Source: an uncultured Pseudomonadota bacterium | Lineage (GTDB): Bacteria > Myxococcota_A > UBA9042 > CAIXZC01 | Direction: 5' to 3' | Assembly: GCA_937876385.1 (NCBI GenBank) | Contig: CALFHQ010000652.1 | Coordinates: forward strand, 1-17,874 | Length of the DNA stretch: 17,874 nucleotides | Part shown: positions 14,351 to 17,874 of the stretch, in pieces | Layout: each line of letters starts with the position of its first letter | Numbering within the stretch: the stretch's first letter is position 1 | Program-made: the position numbers and the translations under genes | The notes under the pieces: generated by a model | Told to the model about the DNA's origin: nothing | The model's input: only the letters and a program-made list of their open reading frames with translations | Databases searched by the model: none

Positions 14351-15228
14351 GGCTTCCTGATTGGCGAAACTTCCGACGCCCCAACGAACTCCAGGTAGTC
14401 TTGACGAATCCCCATGCATCCATCTCGAACCTCGCACTCGAAACACTGTTCGACGAACGTATTGGCCGTAATGCGAGATTCGGACAACCAGAACGAGGAG
14501 TCGGGGGTGACAATGAGAATGCGGTCTGAGCGCACGTCCCACACATGCTCGATATAGCCTGGCAACATGCATCGGGGAATGTGCCTAGAGTACACCGGAA
14601 TTCCTCGACGGCGCCCCTGCTCGAAGGCTTTGAACATGTAGGGACGGAGAGTGGAAACGGGCACCAGGCTGCTGCGATTCTCTCGATTCCGATCTGTGAG
14701 TGAGACAAGCCAGAAGACAAAACGCTCCACCCCCAACTCGGCCCAGAACTCGACAATTTCGGGGAGTTCCTGGTAGGTATCGTCCTTCATGATGACGTCA
14801 CCGACAATTGTGACGTCCTCATCAACAAGGTTGCCTACCCCTTTTCGCACGAGGTCGAAATGCTCCTCCCGTCCCATGATACTGCGGTACATAGCGCCAT
14901 TCCAACCCATGAAGGAGATGTTGAACTGGTTCACACCCGCAGACACAAGGGAATGCACAAAATCGGGGTAGGCGTACATCAATCCGTTTGAAGAAACCTT
15001 GATCCTCTCGAAACCGAGCCTTCTCGCCAGGGCTACCAACTTCACGAGGTCTTTTCTGATGGTCGGTTCGCCGCCGCCGAAAGCGACATCTTGCAACCCT
15101 TCCTTTCGCCCCCACTCAAGGGCGGACGCTATGTCTGACGTGGAGAGACTTTTTGGACGCATCTCATTTGTAATAGTGCAGTAGTCACACTGCACGTTGC
15201 AGCCATATCCCATGATGATATCGATCAA
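14347..15228 (-). CDS. Radical SAM protein with SPASM-like C-terminal cysteines
   Basis: The 293-residue protein most likely starts at TTG 15228: GGAGGT lies seven to eight bases upstream and TTG overlaps the preceding TGA (TTGA), as the next pair of genes overlaps by ATGA. The radical SAM motif GCNVQCDYC (Cys10, 14, 17) is at the very N-terminus, with GGGEPT at 51-56 and a barrel to about 215. The tail has Cys220 in PRCMLPG and Cys262, 265, 271 (CFECEVRDGC), able to hold an auxiliary iron-sulfur cluster. The same tail pattern is found in the C-terminal half of the upstream fusion, and the two align along their length (SNGLMYAYPDF versus SNGRRLAYKDF), so they are probably paralogues. An ATG 15 bases inside the start would still keep the motif; one upstream at 15291 has no ribosome site. 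Confidence 0.85.
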   Translation of the reverse strand: MIDIIMGYGCNVQCDYCTITNEMRPKSLSTSDIASALEWGRKEGLQDVAFGGGEPTIRKDLVKLVALARRLGFERIKVSSNGLMYAYPDFVHSLVSAGVNQFNISFMGWNGAMYRSIMGREEHFDLVRKGVGNLVDEDVTIVGDVIMKDDTYQELPEIVEFWAELGVERFVFWLVSLTDRNRENRSSLVPVSTLRPYMFKAFEQGRRRGIPVYSRHIPRCMLPGYIEHVWDVRSDRILIVTPDSSFWLSESRITANTFVEQCFECEVRDGCMGIRQDYLEFVGASEVSPIRKP

Positions 15229-17543
15229 TCCAGCACCTCCGAGAAGTCGTACTTTCCGTCGCAGGCGACCTGGAACAGGCAAGCGGTGCATTGGTCATCC
15301 GTCCTTCGAGTGGTGGCCAGATACTCGTACAGGTTCACCTCCTGCTGAGTGACGAAAACCATGTTCCGGGAGAGCTTTCCCAGATCCTGGGCAACATAAG
15401 ATTCCAGTCCAGGCAGGAAGCAATATGGAAGATTGATGACCTGAAACACCATGCTGTCGGAGTGAGCGCCAATGACCTTTCTAACTTCCTCCGCAGCAGC
15501 CAAGGGATCCGGGACGAGTTCTCGGCCGACCCGCCCGAAGGGAGTAAGGAATTGGATATTGAGTTGTTGAACTCCAATTGCCTCAAGTTGCTCGACCATT
15601 TCATCCAGGAGAAGGTAGTTCTGCTGGCTCAAGGTCGTGTTGACCCCAACTGAGAGATCAGCCGGCTTGAGGCTCATGACATTCCGGATACCGGTCATGG
15701 TCTCTTCGTAGCTCCCGGGGACCAGTGTAATTGCCTCATGAACGCTCGCCCGGGGGCCATGAAGTGAGACCAGGATGTTGTTGAGTCCCGAGGTAACCAG
15801 TTTCCTGGCGAAATCCTTGTAGGCCAGCCGGCGACCATTGCTGGTAATACTGATTGGTGAATAACCCAGAGTTCTTGCGTGTTCGAGGATTTCGAACAGA
15901 TTCGGATGGAGGGTGGGTTCGCCTCCGTCTAGATCGAGCATCCGAACACCTTGGCTTCGATACCTGCCCAGAACCTTCTTCACATAGTCCAACGACAGGT
16001 CATCTTTGACTCTGTTTCCAACCGCGCAGAAGACGCAATGATTGTTGCAGCGGTATGTGATATTCACGATGACTTTGGTGGTAGAGGCATCCCTCCCTCT
16101 CTGCCTCAAGAGCTTCACCGCGTGAGTCAACGCGGTCGAGGCTATTCCTTCTGGAACATGCGAAGGTTCGTGTTGCATCCGCCACCCAAGCGATCCTGAC
16201 CAAAAAACCTCTGCTCCGCCTAGGACGGGGGCCATCGCAAGGTCGGAGGAACCCTCCGTTCCATGTTTTCCAGAGGGTTCTGTGGGACTCTCCGTTCCCG
16301 ATTCCTCGGTTGGGAAGTAGCGCTGGAGTTGGGTTCCAGGGAGAGGGGTAGCGTATTGCACAAGAGGCTGCGCACCGTACTCGTCCAGGAGTCGACGGGC
16401 AGTGATCAACGTCAACAGAAGTTCCTCTGCCGTCTCCCCGGGTATCCCGACCATCCAGTGAATCCGGAGGGGAAGTCCTTCTTCGAAGCACCATGAAGCT
16501 ACGCGCTCAATGTCTTCGGCAGTGATTCCCTTATCCAGAATCTCTTTCTGGACTCTGGAGCTAGCGCTCTCTGCTGACACAGTGAGTTCGTCTGACACCC
16601 TCTTTAGACGTGCCACAATCTCCTGGGTCAGAAGGTCAGCTCTTAGACCATTGGGAAAACGAAGTCGGACTCCATCTTCCTCAGCAATTCTTAACACTTC
16701 TTCGAACTGAGGATGAACATTGGCAGCGTCGTCCAGCACAAACAGGGTGGATACGTCTCGTTGCTTGAGGGTCGCCAGGATGGGACGGATGACCGATGTA
16801 GAGATGGGACGAAAGTTCCTGCCGGGGTTGGTACAGAAGGTACATTGGAACGGACATCCTCTGGAAAAGAAGACGGGGAGAGAGTGTTCATCTATGCCGT
16901 AGTGTGCTGCCTTCGCCGTCCTCCCAACTGCCCCGAGGAAGTCCCTGTACAATGGCCAATTGACAATATCGAGCAAACCTTCGTTGGCCTGGTTCAAGGT
17001 GGGGCCAGCCGTCGCTTGACCGACCAAATGGAAGCCGGCGTTTTGGTCGGGTGTCAGCAAGCTCAATGCAGCATCTTCGCTTTCACCCTCAATAAAATGG
17101 TCCAATTGGGGATAATTTCTGCGGATCAACTCTGTGCTGACAGGACCACGGTGCATACCACCGACATACCCTTCAAACCCCACAATCAGCGCCTGAGGAC
17201 GAAGGTTCCGCAGTTTGGCCACGAGTTGGCGCAGCGACTCCTGCACCGGAGATTCGAGTGAAAACACCGAAAAATGAACAAATACCACATCAAAATCGGC
17301 AGCAGCGAGGGGTTCGAACATTGCCACAGTGGGGACCCCCATCAGAACCCTCTGATTTCGCAAGCGGACCACCGATGCACCCGGGAGGGCCAGCGAATCC
17401 AGAAAATGAGTCTCTGCCCCTGACCGCTCCAATGCCGCTGCCAAAGTGGCCGGGGCCAGATTGGAGAAGTAAGGATAATCGATGTAATCAGCTTCCACTT
17501 CTTGTGGAGGGTGAATCACCAGGACTTTTCTCGGGTCGCTCAT
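15225..17543 (-). CDS. Fusion of a B12-binding-type radical SAM enzyme and a second radical SAM enzyme with SPASM-like tail
   Basis: The 772-residue protein starts MSDPRKVLVIHPPQ at 17543 behind AAGGGAGGCC. Residues 1-200 are a B12-binding-like Rossmann region (PATLAAALERSGAETHFLDS; no DxHxxG). The first radical SAM domain has GCPFQCTFC (Cys230, 234, 237), LFVLDDAAN and HWMVGIPGET. After a low-complexity linker (about 408-440) a second domain has YRCNNHCVFC (Cys499, 503, 506), DGGEPT (539-544) and a tail with Cys708 in PYCFLPG and Cys752, 755, 761. Two complete radical SAM domains in one chain is unusual. Chemistry of the first type is often methylation or ring formation on unactivated carbon, and of the second peptide or small-molecule modification; neither can be assigned here. 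It leads a three-gene operon. Confidence 0.88.
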   Translation of the reverse strand: MSDPRKVLVIHPPQEVEADYIDYPYFSNLAPATLAAALERSGAETHFLDSLALPGASVVRLRNQRVLMGVPTVAMFEPLAAADFDVVFVHFSVFSLESPVQESLRQLVAKLRNLRPQALIVGFEGYVGGMHRGPVSTELIRRNYPQLDHFIEGESEDAALSLLTPDQNAGFHLVGQATAGPTLNQANEGLLDIVNWPLYRDFLGAVGRTAKAAHYGIDEHSLPVFFSRGCPFQCTFCTNPGRNFRPISTSVIRPILATLKQRDVSTLFVLDDAANVHPQFEEVLRIAEEDGVRLRFPNGLRADLLTQEIVARLKRVSDELTVSAESASSRVQKEILDKGITAEDIERVASWCFEEGLPLRIHWMVGIPGETAEELLLTLITARRLLDEYGAQPLVQYATPLPGTQLQRYFPTEESGTESPTEPSGKHGTEGSSDLAMAPVLGGAEVFWSGSLGWRMQHEPSHVPEGIASTALTHAVKLLRQRGRDASTTKVIVNITYRCNNHCVFCAVGNRVKDDLSLDYVKKVLGRYRSQGVRMLDLDGGEPTLHPNLFEILEHARTLGYSPISITSNGRRLAYKDFARKLVTSGLNNILVSLHGPRASVHEAITLVPGSYEETMTGIRNVMSLKPADLSVGVNTTLSQQNYLLLDEMVEQLEAIGVQQLNIQFLTPFGRVGRELVPDPLAAAEEVRKVIGAHSDSMVFQVINLPYCFLPGLESYVAQDLGKLSRNMVFVTQQEVNLYEYLATTRRTDDQCTACLFQVACDGKYDFSEVLD
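16248..16298 (-). repeat. Two in-frame copies of the dispersed core motif inside the radical SAM fusion linker
   Basis: On the minus strand GGAACGGAGAGTCCC (16284-16298) and GGAACGGAGGGTTCC (16248-16262) lie 36 bases, twelve codons, apart. They encode GTES and GTEG in the linker (residues 416-432) between the two enzyme domains. The frame is intact. Confidence 0.75.
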
Positions 17544-17564
17544 GGCCTCCCTTCTTGCCCGGAC

Positions 17565-17593
17565 AGTCTATCAATGCGGTGCATTCGGGTCAA
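17565..17593 (-). promoter_or_regulatory. Promoter of the radical SAM operon
   Basis: On the minus strand TTGACC (17588-17593, five of six), a 17-base spacer and TAGACT (17565-17570, four of six) lie 21 bases upstream of the ATG at 17543. Transcription would begin near 17558 with a leader of about 15 bases carrying AAGGGAGG. Confidence 0.55.
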
Positions 17594-17620
17594 TCGACCA
17601 TCCCCGGTGCCCCCCCTGGA

Positions 17621-17874
17621 TCACGCTGCTTCCGTCGGTTCTTCCTGTTCACTTGCCTGCTTCAAGTTGCCTGCTCGCTGGATGACCTCGCGGGAGAGGT
17701 CTCCGAGAAAAAGATAGGCAACAATCACCCGAAAGATAAGGAATCCGAAGATGGCGGTCGTGGATGCAGCGTCGACGACCGCTGCGGCGGTGGCTGCTGC
17801 ACCGACCACGTACGGGGCGTAGAAATGGCGCATTACGAGCTGGGTTGTGCCAAGCCCAGAGATTGAAATCGGCA
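17621..17874 (-). CDS. C-terminal end of a lysylphosphatidylglycerol-synthase/UPF0104-type membrane protein (5' end outside window)
   Basis: The frame is open to the window edge, giving 84 visible residues that begin PISISGLGTTQLVM. The P-I-S-x-x-G-L-G-T motif, followed by a hydrophobic segment after an Ala-rich loop (ASTTAIFGFLIFRVIVAYLFLG) and a hydrophilic tail, matches the last transmembrane part of the UPF0104/lysylphosphatidylglycerol synthase TM family, polytopic inner-membrane proteins related to flippases. An ATG at 17833 is internal, not a start, because it would cut the motif. The tail (LKQASEQEEPTEAA) is acidic and probably cytoplasmic. The gene ends 77 bases upstream of the radical SAM operon on the same strand; the promoter between them argues for separate units. 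Function beyond family is not known. Confidence 0.65.
   Translation of the reverse strand, partial: PISISGLGTTQLVMRHFYAPYVVGAAATAAAVVDAASTTAIFGFLIFRVIVAYLFLGDLSREVIQRAGNLKQASEQEEPTEAA

Noticed and set aside
17258..17866. Plus-strand reading frame of 202 codons
   Set aside because: It crosses the start of the radical SAM operon, its promoter and the end of the membrane-protein gene in antisense.

Overview
The window looks like a chromosomal segment of a Gram-negative deltaproteobacterial-type organism (Myxococcota/Bradymonadota-like is my inference, not proven). The reasons are: a Pal-family peptidoglycan-binding lipoprotein with a YbgF/CpoB-like partner; an Mpl ligase specific for meso-diaminopimelate muropeptides; a predicted outer-membrane barrel ending in Phe; several predicted lipoproteins; and Cys-rich CxxDxDC-type repeats of a kind common in secreted proteins of that lineage. 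No tRNA, rRNA, CRISPR array, transposase or phage gene was seen.

Layout. 1-381 (minus): start of a free-standing protein with paired ACT domains, like the regulatory tail of aspartate kinase. 382-880: divergent spacer with direct repeats. 881-3955 (plus): large lipoprotein with about five Ig-like domains and a C-terminal region resembling a TULIP/BPI lipid-binding fold. 3982-5055 (minus): helical lipoprotein of unknown function. 5056-5729: second divergent spacer, again rich in short tandem repeats, with a good promoter at its right end. 5730-10954 (plus): envelope and housekeeping run of Cys-rich pal, intrinsic terminator, cpoB-like lipoprotein, mnmG (4-base overlap), repeat array, then mpl from a TTG start. 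11078-12709 (minus): outer-membrane barrel protein with a clear promoter. 12941-17543 (minus): three-gene radical SAM operon. 17621-17874 (minus): C-terminal end of a membrane protein of the lysylphosphatidylglycerol-synthase/UPF0104 flippase-like type.

Two things stand out. First, the radical SAM operon is transcribed 17543 to 12941, and each stop overlaps the next start by 4 bases (TTGA, ATGA). It holds four radical SAM domains in three proteins: a B12-type domain fused to a domain with a SPASM-like Cys tail, then a free-standing copy of the second type, then a free-standing copy of the first type. This A-B / B' / A' order suggests a duplicated two-enzyme module. No substrate or precursor peptide could be identified.

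Second, a dispersed motif with core GGAACGGAGGGCCC occurs in both orientations in four of the intergenic regions, usually as tandem arrays with a different period at each site (65, 21, 32 bp). Two degenerate copies lie in frame in the linker of the fused radical SAM protein, where they encode GTES/GTEG. This looks like an expanding small-repeat family that avoids essential coding sequence. Promoter calls are by eye against the sigma70 consensus.
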